This document shows, piece by piece, positions 8,939-16,823 of a stretch of 64,000 nucleotides of DNA. Within the stretch, counting starts at the first letter, position 1. Each line of letters opens with the position of its first letter. This DNA is from Bacteroides sp. GM023. Its GTDB lineage: Bacteria > Bacteroidota > Bacteroidia > Bacteroidales > Bacteroidaceae. A model generated the notes under the pieces. That model ran no database searches, was not told where the DNA came from, and saw nothing but the letters and a program-made list of their open reading frames with translations. Location: contig NZ_JAAXGE010000002.1 of the NCBI RefSeq assembly GCF_014750685.1, positions 434,001 to 498,000 on the forward strand, written 5' to 3'. The position numbers were made by a program, and so were the translations under genes.

Positions 8939-9862
8939 TTAGTTCGTGTTACGAAACTCGACAGGGGTTTGTCCGGTCTTACTTTTAAACAAACGACTAA
9001 AGTATTGCGGGTACTCAAATCCGAGAGCATAGGCTATTTCGTTCACGGACAAGTTGGTGGTCAGCAACAGATTTTTCGCTCGTTCAATCAGGTGGGCATG
9101 GATGTGTTGCTGTGTATTCAATCCTGTCAGATTACGAAGTAAATCGCTCAAATAATGCGTGGACATCGCCAACTGCGAAGCAATATCGTTGGCAGTAATG
9201 AGTTTGTCTTTATCATTTTCAAAATGACTATGGAGCACGGATTGAAAGCGTGTCAATACATCTGATTCGACACTGTTTCGTGTCCGGAACTGCCGTGTAT
9301 AAAAGCGTTCGGAGTAGTTCAGCAATACGTCCAGTTGGGAAACGATTATATCCTGTGTATGTTCGTCTATATTCTGTTTGTATTCGTTTTCGATACTTTC
9401 CATTATCCCCTCGATCATCGACCGTTCCGCATCGGACATATGCAGGGCTTCGTTCGTTTCATAGGAAAAGAACTTTAACTTGTCGATTTTCGTTCCCAAT
9501 GGATACTTGCGGATAAAATCAGGGTGGAATGCTAACAGCCAACCCCATCTGCCGGAATTTTCTGTTTTCTCATTCCAAGAGTGTATCTGCCCCGGAGCGA
9601 AGAAATTTATTGTTCCTTTCTTAAAATCATAATCACGCCAACCGTATTTTGAGTTACAGGTGGAGCCGTCTTTTATTGTAACGGTGTACAGGTTAAGCTG
9701 TACAGGGTTTCCTATAGGAATAAACTCCTTAACATCCGTCAGCCGATTAATACTTATCAGCGGATGATTAGCGGACGGACAACCAAAGAGTTCTGTATAT
9801 TCTTCAATTGTATTTATTTTGATTAGTTGGCTATCGCCGATTTTCAGTTCGTTGGATTCCAT
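8939..9862 (-). CDS. AraC-family transcriptional regulator
   Basis: A 307-residue cytoplasmic regulator. Residues of about 1-190 form a cupin-like sensor region, and the C-terminal 100 residues are a double helix-turn-helix AraC domain. The first recognition region is ITANDIASQLAMSTHYLSDLLR and the second LSVNEIAYALGFEYPQYFSRLF, with the closing KTGQTPVEFR. This pattern is common in Bacteroides beside SDR-type oxidoreductases, which it probably controls: the SDR and ricin-fold genes lie directly upstream on the same strand. It has its own TATATTTG box at 9900-9893. The effector is unknown. Confidence 0.9.
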   Translation of the reverse strand: MESNELKIGDSQLIKINTIEEYTELFGCPSANHPLISINRLTDVKEFIPIGNPVQLNLYTVTIKDGSTCNSKYGWRDYDFKKGTINFFAPGQIHSWNEKTENSGRWGWLLAFHPDFIRKYPLGTKIDKLKFFSYETNEALHMSDAERSMIEGIMESIENEYKQNIDEHTQDIIVSQLDVLLNYSERFYTRQFRTRNSVESDVLTRFQSVLHSHFENDKDKLITANDIASQLAMSTHYLSDLLRNLTGLNTQQHIHAHLIERAKNLLLTTNLSVNEIAYALGFEYPQYFSRLFKSKTGQTPVEFRNTN

Positions 9863-9892
9863 TATCTAAATCATTTATTCGTTTGACATTCA

Positions 9893-9900
9893 CAAATATA
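9893..9900 (-). promoter_or_regulatory. -7 box of the AraC gene
   Basis: Reads TATATTTG on the minus strand, 31 bp before the ATG at 9862. It lies in the 67-bp gap after the ricin-fold gene, so the regulator can be transcribed on its own. Confidence 0.55.
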
Positions 9901-9929
9901 GTATATTTTATTATTCCATAAATATCACA

Positions 9930-10454
9930 CTAAATAATAGGGGTTTGCCGTATCAACCTCCACTGCTGATTGTTAGAATCCTGCCGGGGCATAAGAATTA
10001 TATCTGAATTATTTTCGTCAGAAGTGGTGGTAAGATATAGCTCAGTATCTTTTAAACGTATCAGATAAGTTTCATCCGATCGTTTGATAAACTCCCAATA
10101 TTGTAAACGACTGCCGCCTAATGTTTGTTGCCATAAACCCATACCCGATTCGGGCGTCGCTGACGGTTCGAAAGTTTTTTGAGTATAGAGGTTTTTGAGC
10201 AGATATGCATCCTTATCCAATTCAATCATCTGCCACGTCAGGCACTCCCAATTATTATGACTGTATGAGATAATCTTTGTGCCATCGCCATTTCCGGCGT
10301 TATATGGGCGGAGACATTTATCCGTTCCTACATTTTGTATCGCATAGGTATTTGCATAATTCTGTTTCTTTTGTATGTCTTTGATAATTCTCGGTGCGAA
10401 AACGCCCGTTGCAAGTATTATCAAGGCAAGCAGACTAAAAAATGCTATTTTCAT
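9930..10454 (-). CDS. Membrane-anchored ricin-type beta-trefoil protein
   Basis: A 174-residue protein with an N-terminal hydrophobic anchor (IAFFSLLALIILATGVFAP) and then about 130 residues of beta-trefoil fold. The repeats NWECLTWQMI, LQYWEF and NNQQWRLI carry the Q/E-x-W signatures of ricin B-type lectin repeats. The ATG at 10454 overlaps the SDR stop as ATGA, so the two proteins are translationally coupled; an upstream in-frame start at 10490 is less likely. The anchor places the lectin-like domain outside the cytoplasm, while its partner is a soluble dehydrogenase, an odd pairing. Whether it binds sugar is unknown, as some trefoils of this type do not. Confidence 0.75.
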   Translation of the reverse strand: MKIAFFSLLALIILATGVFAPRIIKDIQKKQNYANTYAIQNVGTDKCLRPYNAGNGDGTKIISYSHNNWECLTWQMIELDKDAYLLKNLYTQKTFEPSATPESGMGLWQQTLGGSRLQYWEFIKRSDETYLIRLKDTELYLTTTSDENNSDIILMPRQDSNNQQWRLIRQTPII

Positions 10455-11314
10455 AAGTACGGTTTTATGAGGTTCATACTGTAATTCCAAACTATCTGTT
10501 CATTTTCCGGCGAATAATACTTTTCACTAGGCTTTTCCTCTCCTTTGAGTCCGTAATATTTACCCGTGACACCCTCCAATTCGGGAAAGGTTGCCGCATA
10601 GATACTGCTGGCGGCTCCCTGTGCGGCTGTTTTCATAAGGGGCTTCCAAAGGAAATAAATAATCTTTGTCCCCAATGATTTTGTGGATTCCCGACCGAGA
10701 TTTGATGTTGCCGATGCAGGGTGTACCGTATTGAATGTGATATTATTGATGCCTGCCTTTTTCATTTCAGTCACAAAGTGTCGCATTATCCAAATTACAT
10801 AAAGCTTCGACAAGCCGTATGACTTACCCATAGAATAGTTATTATTCAACTCGATATCGTTCAGGTCAGGTTTACCTGCCATTTTATGCGCAGCCGAAGC
10901 AACGGTAACCACGCGTGCAGACTGGCTTTTCCTCAACAGGGACAGCAGAAGTATTGTCAAGAGCATCGGTGCAAAAACATTGATTGTCATTGTTTTTTCG
11001 TGTCCCTCAACAGTCGTTTCCCTTTTTCCTGTAAACTGTGCCCCTGCATTATTTACAAGCACGTCCAAACGGTCGTATTTCTGCTTTATTTTGTCAGCGA
11101 AATTGCGGACTTCGGCAAGCGACAGAAAATCGGCTGTCAGATATTCAATTTTATCGTTGCCCGATTCCGCTTTGACCTCTTCGCATGCGGATTTTGTTTT
11201 TTGCGGATTGCGACCGTGCATAATGATTATATGCCCTCGCTTTGCCAATGCTTTGGCAGTTTCTTTTCCGATGCCATCTGATGCTCCGGTAATGAGAATG
11301 ATTTTATTTTCCAT
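10451..11314 (-). CDS. Short-chain dehydrogenase/reductase (retinol dehydrogenase-like)
   Basis: A 287-residue cytoplasmic NAD(P)-dependent oxidoreductase. The nucleotide-binding motif is TGASDGIG (residues of about 9-16), followed by NNAGAQ and the catalytic YGLSK (Tyr-x-x-x-Lys) with an upstream SAAH serine. The length and the family-typical segment VRNFADKI resemble the retinol dehydrogenase / WW-oxidoreductase-like branch; the substrate cannot be named. The longer reading frame to 11491 has no plausible start; ATG at 11314 is preceded by AGGACAG and directly begins the Rossmann fold. A TACTTTTG box lies at 11350-11343. It is coupled by ATGA to the ricin-fold gene. Confidence 0.92.
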   Translation of the reverse strand: MENKIILITGASDGIGKETAKALAKRGHIIIMHGRNPQKTKSACEEVKAESGNDKIEYLTADFLSLAEVRNFADKIKQKYDRLDVLVNNAGAQFTGKRETTVEGHEKTMTINVFAPMLLTILLLSLLRKSQSARVVTVASAAHKMAGKPDLNDIELNNNYSMGKSYGLSKLYVIWIMRHFVTEMKKAGINNITFNTVHPASATSNLGRESTKSLGTKIIYFLWKPLMKTAAQGAASSIYAATFPELEGVTGKYYGLKGEEKPSEKYYSPENEQIVWNYSMNLIKPYL

Positions 11315-11342
11315 ATCTGTCCTATTTAGGCTTAATAATAAG

Positions 11343-11350
11343 CAAAAGTA
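11343..11350 (-). promoter_or_regulatory. -7 box of the SDR gene
   Basis: Reads TACTTTTG on the minus strand, 29 bp upstream of the ATG at 11314. Confidence 0.5.
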
Positions 11351-11515
11351 CAAGTCTTCATTAAATAGGTAACTAAACAAAACGGAGATAGTTGGATACA
11401 AAACGGAGCTATCTAGCAAATACTTGACGGTAACTACTGAAAATATAGAATAGAGTTGATAGATAAATAATGCCACCTGTAGGGAAGTCAAAGAGGAGAT
11501 GTAGGCAAACTATTT

Positions 11516-11631
11516 GTTTCCTACCTTGAAACAAACAGTTTCATGCCTTGAAACAAAGTGTTCCTCACCGTGAAACAAAGTGTTTCAAGCGTTGAAACAA
11601 AATGTTTCATCCTATTGAAACAGCTTGAAAC
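11516..11631. repeat. 22-bp phased array of GTTTC-N7-GAAAC units
   Basis: GTTTC begins at 11516, 11538, 11560 (as GTTCC), 11582 and 11604, each exactly 22 bp apart. GAAAC begins at 11528, 11550, 11572 and 11594 (22 bp apart), then 11617, with an extra copy at 11627. Each unit is a small palindrome around a variable 7-nt centre, followed by AAA. The array lies in the 481-bp gene-free stretch between the SDR start and the GH2 stop. Confidence 0.85.
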
Positions 11632-11637
11632 TACACA

Positions 11638-11743
11638 GTGGCAGATACTTTTATCTGCCACCATCTTACACAGGTATCTGCCACCCTATTAATGCACTAT
11701 ATTTCAACGCAATACAGTGGCATTAGTGTAAGGTGGCAGATAC
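11638..11743. repeat. GTGGCAGATA inverted-repeat cluster
   Basis: GTGGCAGATA at 11638 faces TATCTGCCAC at 11652, forming a short hairpin. GTATCTGCCACC at 11674-11685 is mirrored by GGTGGCAGATAC at 11732-11743, with partly pairing inner arms (TAATGCACT / AGTGGCATTA). It lies 52 bp beyond the stop of the GH2 gene, so it may end or protect that transcript. Confidence 0.7.
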
Positions 11744-11795
11744 TTTTTGTTTTTCAACTTTATGGTAGAACTAATAAAGTGAAAAACGAGTCTGA

Positions 11796-14006
11796 CTAAT
11801 AAGCTCTCAATCCATAATCGAATCTCATCTTCTTGGTATCCTGCACTTCAATCTTCAACAGGTTACTGCCTTTTCGCAGATAGCGGCTGTAATCGCTGAT
11901 ATTGTATTGATTATATTGCCTGGTCTGCTTGGCTTCCTGCGCAAAAACCTCTACGCCGTTCAGCCAAACCTTTGCTTCTCCGGTAATATTCAGCCATAAA
12001 GACAAGTGGTTGAAATCCTTATCCACATTAAAAGTAGCTTCGGATACTATGGTGGAACGAGGGGGACACTCGAAAGGTAAGGAAGTCATTTTCAGTTCCT
12101 GACCATTCACGCTGACAAGGCGGGTGTTCTTGCTTCCGTTCTGACTGTCTGCAATCAGGGTAACCGCTTTCACGGGATTGATTTCATACAAACGGTTGTG
12201 CATCAGATGTAATAAGCCTTCCGGTATTTTGGTAATTTTGCGGTCGTAGGTAATCAAGCCGTTCACTTCGCCTTCCACATCGGTGGTCTGCGTATAGACT
12301 GCCGCGCTCAATCCCTGGGCAATCAGTGTTTCCAAGTCATATACCAGGCGACCGTAGCTGTCGATAAGAGCCATTGCACCGTCTATATTCTTGTATCCCC
12401 AGTTTCTCATGTTCGGATTCCATATATGCTCGTTTATCGCCCATCCATAACCACCGAACTCTCCCAAAACGGAAATGCGGTTACCGTTGTTCTCCGGCAG
12501 AATCATCGAAGTGACCGGATAATTGTGCACATCGTACATATCGCCGACCCCCCTGTCCGTCCAGCCGGTAACTCCGTTTATCAGACGTGAATCATCGTAC
12601 TTTATCACCTTATTTACAATTTCCACCGTATTGTGCTGTCCCCATCCTTCATTGAACACTACCCAAGTAGTAATACAAGAATAGAAACGCAGACGGTCTA
12701 TCATCTCGAACATCTCTTTTTGCCATTGGCGGCTATGTTCTTCGGGAGCGTTCCAGTCCGTGGCAGCAAGCGGAGTCACGTGCTCCTCTTTCTTTCTCGA
12801 CGTAGCAAAACCGGAAACCATGTCTTGCCACATCATCAGTCCGAGCGAATCGGCGTAGTAATAATACTGCTCCGGTTCTATCTTGATATGCTTGCGAATC
12901 ATATTGAATCCCATCTTCTTCAACTGCACCATATCCCACAACATCGCTTCTTCGGAAGGAGGAGTCAACAACCCGTCCGGCCACCAACCCTGGTCGAGCG
13001 GGCCATACTGGAAAACAGGCTCGTTATTCAAACAGATGCGGTTATATCCGCAGGCATCCTGACGAATATCCACTTTTCGTAAGGTGAAATAACTCTTTAC
13101 GTTGTCCAGTACACGCCCTTTATCGGATAGGATAATGTTCATATGATAAAGTTTCGGAGATTCCGGCGACCATAAAACAGCATTCGGAACGTCTATCTCG
13201 ACAACATCACGCAATTTCCGTTCTACCGTCTTGATGACTTTCCCCTCATCCAGTACTTCTATCTTCACTTCTTCACTGCCTTTAGCTCCCGCCACGTCAA
13301 AATCCAGTTTGACGGATTTCTTTTCAATATCTGCCAAAGGGAGTACCTGGCGGATATACGTCTTATCCACCGCTTCCAGCCAAACCGTCTGCCATATACC
13401 CGATACGGGAGTGTACCAAATACCTTCCTGGTTGAGTTGCTGCTTGCCACGGGAAATGGATTCCGTATCCGTAGGGTCGGTGACCGCTACTTCGATGGTT
13501 TGCGCGCCGCTCTTCTTCAGATAGTTGGTAATATCGAACGAAAACGGATTATTACCGCCTTTATGAGTACCGACCAGGCGGTTATTCACCCATACCTGAC
13601 ATTCATAATCCACCGCACCGAAATGCAGGATAGTCAATTTGTTCTTCCAGGAAGCATCCGGTGTGAACTCGCGCTGATACCATAGTTTGTCCGAAGGAAG
13701 GAAAGTTCTGTGCACGCCCGACAAAGACGATTCTATCGCAAACGGCACAAGGATTTCCCCGTCGAAAGAAACACTCTTGCGGGTGGCTTCCTTATCCGTC
13801 ACGGCATATTTCCACAATCCGTTCAGGTTGAGCCATTCCGCACGCTGCAACTGTGGTCTGGGATAGCTCTGCCACACATTATCGGGCGTCACCTGTTCAG
13901 CCCACACTGTTTTTATTTTATCTCCTTTGGGTTCCCATGCATGGGTAAACACCTGCGACATGGCACCTAAGGCCAAAGTAAGTAAGATTCTCTTATCCAT
14001 AAGCAT
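11796..14006 (-). CDS. Glycoside hydrolase family 2 enzyme
   Basis: A 736-residue secreted GH2 enzyme (beta-galactosidase / beta-glucuronidase superfamily). The signal peptide ends near THAW. The sugar-binding jelly roll (about 40-225, with LNGLWKYAV and WYQREF) is followed by an Ig-like sandwich and a TIM barrel. The expected acid/base is Glu453 in FNEGWGQ and the nucleophile Glu516 in LGEFGG. A C-terminal extension with another beta-sandwich carries SLWLNITGEAKVWLNG. The start codon shares one base with the sulfatase stop (TAATG), so translation is coupled. Last gene of the GH51-sulfatase-GH43-sulfatase-GH2 block. The exact sugar removed (galactose, glucuronic acid, arabinose) is not readable. 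Confidence 0.9.
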   Translation of the reverse strand: MLMDKRILLTLALGAMSQVFTHAWEPKGDKIKTVWAEQVTPDNVWQSYPRPQLQRAEWLNLNGLWKYAVTDKEATRKSVSFDGEILVPFAIESSLSGVHRTFLPSDKLWYQREFTPDASWKNKLTILHFGAVDYECQVWVNNRLVGTHKGGNNPFSFDITNYLKKSGAQTIEVAVTDPTDTESISRGKQQLNQEGIWYTPVSGIWQTVWLEAVDKTYIRQVLPLADIEKKSVKLDFDVAGAKGSEEVKIEVLDEGKVIKTVERKLRDVVEIDVPNAVLWSPESPKLYHMNIILSDKGRVLDNVKSYFTLRKVDIRQDACGYNRICLNNEPVFQYGPLDQGWWPDGLLTPPSEEAMLWDMVQLKKMGFNMIRKHIKIEPEQYYYYADSLGLMMWQDMVSGFATSRKKEEHVTPLAATDWNAPEEHSRQWQKEMFEMIDRLRFYSCITTWVVFNEGWGQHNTVEIVNKVIKYDDSRLINGVTGWTDRGVGDMYDVHNYPVTSMILPENNGNRISVLGEFGGYGWAINEHIWNPNMRNWGYKNIDGAMALIDSYGRLVYDLETLIAQGLSAAVYTQTTDVEGEVNGLITYDRKITKIPEGLLHLMHNRLYEINPVKAVTLIADSQNGSKNTRLVSVNGQELKMTSLPFECPPRSTIVSEATFNVDKDFNHLSLWLNITGEAKVWLNGVEVFAQEAKQTRQYNQYNISDYSRYLRKGSNLLKIEVQDTKKMRFDYGLRAY

Positions 14007-15673
14007 TAGCGGGTTTTATATTCTTTAAAATCTTTCCGTCGATTCTTATTGTACGTGTTCCACATCTTTTGGAAATACAGGACATCGCTCTTGTCCGCCC
14101 ATTCGAAGTAGGCGGCTTCCAGTTCTTTAGCCATAGCGGGATGCTTGTCAATCAGGTTGTGCTGCTCGGTGCGGTCTTGCCTGATATTGTACAATTCCCA
14201 TTCGTCCCCTTTGAAGTTGGCGGAAACCAGTTTCCAGTCGCCCTTGCGCACCATGCGGTTGCCTTCGTGCTCGGCATAGACATATCTTTCGGGCATCTTC
14301 TTTCCTTTCACAATGGGAAGGATGGATTTTCCCGGTGTAGGGAGAATGGTTCTTCCCTGATATTCCTTCGGGTAAGCAGCTCCCGCCAGTTCCACGCAAG
14401 TGGACATGATGTCGGAGAATTGCGCAGGCTGGTGGTCTATCCTGCCTTTGTTCTTTATATGGTTGCCCCAGGAGACGATGCACGGAGTAGAGATACCGCC
14501 TTCATGTGCATAATGTTTATACAGCGAGAAAGGTGTGCAACCAACGTTTGCCCAACCCGTTCCGTAATGATGATACGTGCCCGGCAACCCCATTTGGTCG
14601 AGTTCTTCGCCTGTATGCGTGTGATATTCGGTTCCGGTCTGCTTGTCGAAGCCAAATTCGTGCCATTCGGCACAAGCTCCGTTATCGGACATGAACATGA
14701 TAAATGTATTGTCCAATTCTCCGTTTTTCTCCAGCTCATCGACTACGCGGCCGATGTTCATATCCATGATATCCACCATAGCGGCAAAAATAGACATACG
14801 GCGTGCCAGGTCGGTCTGCTGCGCCTTTGTCAGCGAGTCCCATGCGGGCAGCGGATGTGTTTCATCCTCAAAGAGACTTTCGGGAATGACACCACGGGGG
14901 CTGAGTTCCGGCTTTCCTTGCAGAAGTTTCAGGTCGACAATCCGCTTCCAGCGTTCGTCACGAATCTTGTCCCAGCCCTGCATATAGACAGACATATACT
15001 TATCCGTCACCTCTTTAGGCGCATGCAACGGGAAGTGGGGGGCATTGTATGCCAGATACAGAAATAAGGGTTTCTTCTCCTGATGAGCCTGGTCTATGAA
15101 GTCAATCGCATAGTCCGTTATCACGTTCGTAGCGTAGAATGTTCCTTCTTCGTACTGTCTCGGTGTGCGGTCTTTCGGCAAACGGGTATATACCGCCGGA
15201 TTCCAAAAGGAGTTGAAGCCGCCCAAGAGTCCGTAGTACTCCTGAAAACCTCTATGAATCGGATTCGACTTATTCCCCAAATGCCACTTTCCGGACATAG
15301 CCGTGAAGTAACCGGCCTCTTTCAGCACTTCCGCAATCGTGACATTGTCCGAATCGGAACGGAAGCCGGAATAGCCTTTCGGCCATGCAGGATGACTGCC
15401 GTCCATATGTCCCAGCCCCGTCTGATGCGGGTAAAGCCCCGTCAGCAAGTTGGCACGGGACGGGCAACTGCGTGCACTGTTATACATCTGCGTCATACGG
15501 ACGCCGTTCTTTGCCAGTTTATCGAGTACCGGCGTATGAATCTCACCGCCGAAGCAGCCGAGGTCGGAGAAACCCAGGTCGTCTGCCAGTATGACTATAA
15601 TATTCGGTTTCTCCTGGGCATGAGCCATCGCGCCCAGTGCCAAGCCGCCTGCTATCAATAAGGAAGTTTTCAT
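14006..15673 (-). CDS. Secreted S1-family sulfatase (serine type)
   Basis: A 555-residue sulfatase with a signal peptide ending near AHAQ. The metal-binding NIIVILADDLG (about 24-34) is followed by the active-site motif S69-C-P-S-R, then ANLLTG. The residue converted to formylglycine is Ser69; the adjacent Cys70 is not in the modified position. This requires an anaerobic sulfatase-maturating enzyme, not in this window. Further conserved parts are GKWHLG and MSDNG. It probably removes sulfate esters from the glycan in the periplasm. It overlaps GH43 upstream by ATGA and GH2 downstream by one base. Subfamily and sulfate position are unknown. Confidence 0.93.
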   Translation of the reverse strand: MKTSLLIAGGLALGAMAHAQEKPNIIVILADDLGFSDLGCFGGEIHTPVLDKLAKNGVRMTQMYNSARSCPSRANLLTGLYPHQTGLGHMDGSHPAWPKGYSGFRSDSDNVTIAEVLKEAGYFTAMSGKWHLGNKSNPIHRGFQEYYGLLGGFNSFWNPAVYTRLPKDRTPRQYEEGTFYATNVITDYAIDFIDQAHQEKKPLFLYLAYNAPHFPLHAPKEVTDKYMSVYMQGWDKIRDERWKRIVDLKLLQGKPELSPRGVIPESLFEDETHPLPAWDSLTKAQQTDLARRMSIFAAMVDIMDMNIGRVVDELEKNGELDNTFIMFMSDNGACAEWHEFGFDKQTGTEYHTHTGEELDQMGLPGTYHHYGTGWANVGCTPFSLYKHYAHEGGISTPCIVSWGNHIKNKGRIDHQPAQFSDIMSTCVELAGAAYPKEYQGRTILPTPGKSILPIVKGKKMPERYVYAEHEGNRMVRKGDWKLVSANFKGDEWELYNIRQDRTEQHNLIDKHPAMAKELEAAYFEWADKSDVLYFQKMWNTYNKNRRKDFKEYKTR

Positions 15674-16800
15674 TTTGTCTTATAATTAAAATTGGGTTTG
15701 AATTTACCATTCTCATACAGCATCGGAATCAATCCGGGACGGCACGTCACTTTGTACTCCGCCGCCTGCGCTCCGCGCGGATTGAAGAACATCGTAGCCC
15801 ACCAGTTTCCATCCTTATCCTGGAAAAGATTGTTGTGTCCGCCGCCTGTGATTGCGTTGTAACGTTCGCTGTACGGGCCATATACATTGTCGGCGGTGGC
15901 TATGATGCAGTCATAGCTATACCGTGTCTTGGGTGAGGTGACTCCCTTTTTCTCTACATACGTATCCCCCTCTGCCGTGCGATGCGACCATATCGCCTGT
16001 ACCAGATGGTATTTATTGTCATACTTGAAGATGAAAGCTCCCTCAACGTACGGTTCAGGCCGGAAGTTCTTCTCCTTCAGTGTCTTCAGTTCTTCGGCAA
16101 ATCCGCTCATGTCCGGTTTCATGCGGGCGATATAATGATTGTGTCCTACGAAATATACCGTGCCGTCCGTATCTTCAAACAGGCTTCCGTCGATGTTGGG
16201 GTAGATGGCTTTGTCCTTGTTTCCTTCGATGTTCTCGTAAGGGCCTTCCGGCTTGCCCGTGGTGCTCCGCAAGATAAAAGAACCCCGTCCGCCTGCCGAC
16301 TCATTCATGCAAGCCACGATAAACCAGTTCTTCACGCTTTTGATGTAATGCATCTCCGGTGCCCATACCGCATGGAAACGGTTGTCCATCGGGTCGTTAT
16401 TGATAGACTTCTTCTGATATTTCTCTCCTGCCTTATACACTTTCGGCTTCTGTTGCCAGGTACCGTCTTTCTCCATCGACCATATCCGTCCTCTCGCTTC
16501 CCAGGTTTTCATGTCCTGCGAACGCCAGAGATACAAGCCGTCGTTCCAGTCCCAGCAATGCCGCTGTCCGGGGAAGTAACGGTCGGGGGTGGAAGTGGTT
16601 CCTGTGATATAATAATATCCGTCGGGGCCGAGGATAGCCCAGGTGTCCCGCATCCAATAGTCAAATGCCGGTTCTACAGATTTCGGAACACGTAGTTCCG
16701 GAGCGTTCGTATCCGCCGTTCCATATAACTGCGCTGATGCCGTACAGATAAAAGTAAATCCTGTAAGCAATATCAATCCTAATCGCAAAATCAATTTCAT
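15670..16800 (-). CDS. Glycoside hydrolase family 43-like enzyme
   Basis: A 376-residue secreted five-bladed beta-propeller with a signal peptide ending near ASAQ. The three acidic residues of clan GH-F can be placed: Asp52 (MRDTW, base), Asp204 (NIDGSLF, pKa modulator) and Glu253 (YVEGAF, acid), with WAPEM between. GH43 enzymes mostly remove alpha-L-arabinofuranose or beta-xylose, so it is probably an exo-acting arabinofuranosidase or related enzyme. The W after Asp52 differs from the usual DP start. It begins 24 bp after one sulfatase and overlaps the next by ATGA, suggesting that desulfation and this cleavage are linked steps. Confidence 0.85.
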   Translation of the reverse strand: MKLILRLGLILLTGFTFICTASAQLYGTADTNAPELRVPKSVEPAFDYWMRDTWAILGPDGYYYITGTTSTPDRYFPGQRHCWDWNDGLYLWRSQDMKTWEARGRIWSMEKDGTWQQKPKVYKAGEKYQKKSINNDPMDNRFHAVWAPEMHYIKSVKNWFIVACMNESAGGRGSFILRSTTGKPEGPYENIEGNKDKAIYPNIDGSLFEDTDGTVYFVGHNHYIARMKPDMSGFAEELKTLKEKNFRPEPYVEGAFIFKYDNKYHLVQAIWSHRTAEGDTYVEKKGVTSPKTRYSYDCIIATADNVYGPYSERYNAITGGGHNNLFQDKDGNWWATMFFNPRGAQAAEYKVTCRPGLIPMLYENGKFKPNFNYKTK

Positions 16801-16823
16801 ATATTCCAGTTTTTATGTTTACG

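Noticed and set aside
11516..11631. CRISPR array
   Set aside because: Unit of 22 bp with 5-bp conserved arms; no repeat of 25-40 bp, no unique spacers of usual length, no cas genes.
14069..15067. 332-codon plus-strand ORF
   Set aside because: It lies antisense to the sulfatase, has no recognisable domain, and its frame is explained by the codon bias of the real gene.
14006..15673. Cysteine-type sulfatase because of the string SCPSR
   Set aside because: The modified residue is the first of S-x-P-S-R; Cys70 is in the x position, so the enzyme is serine type.
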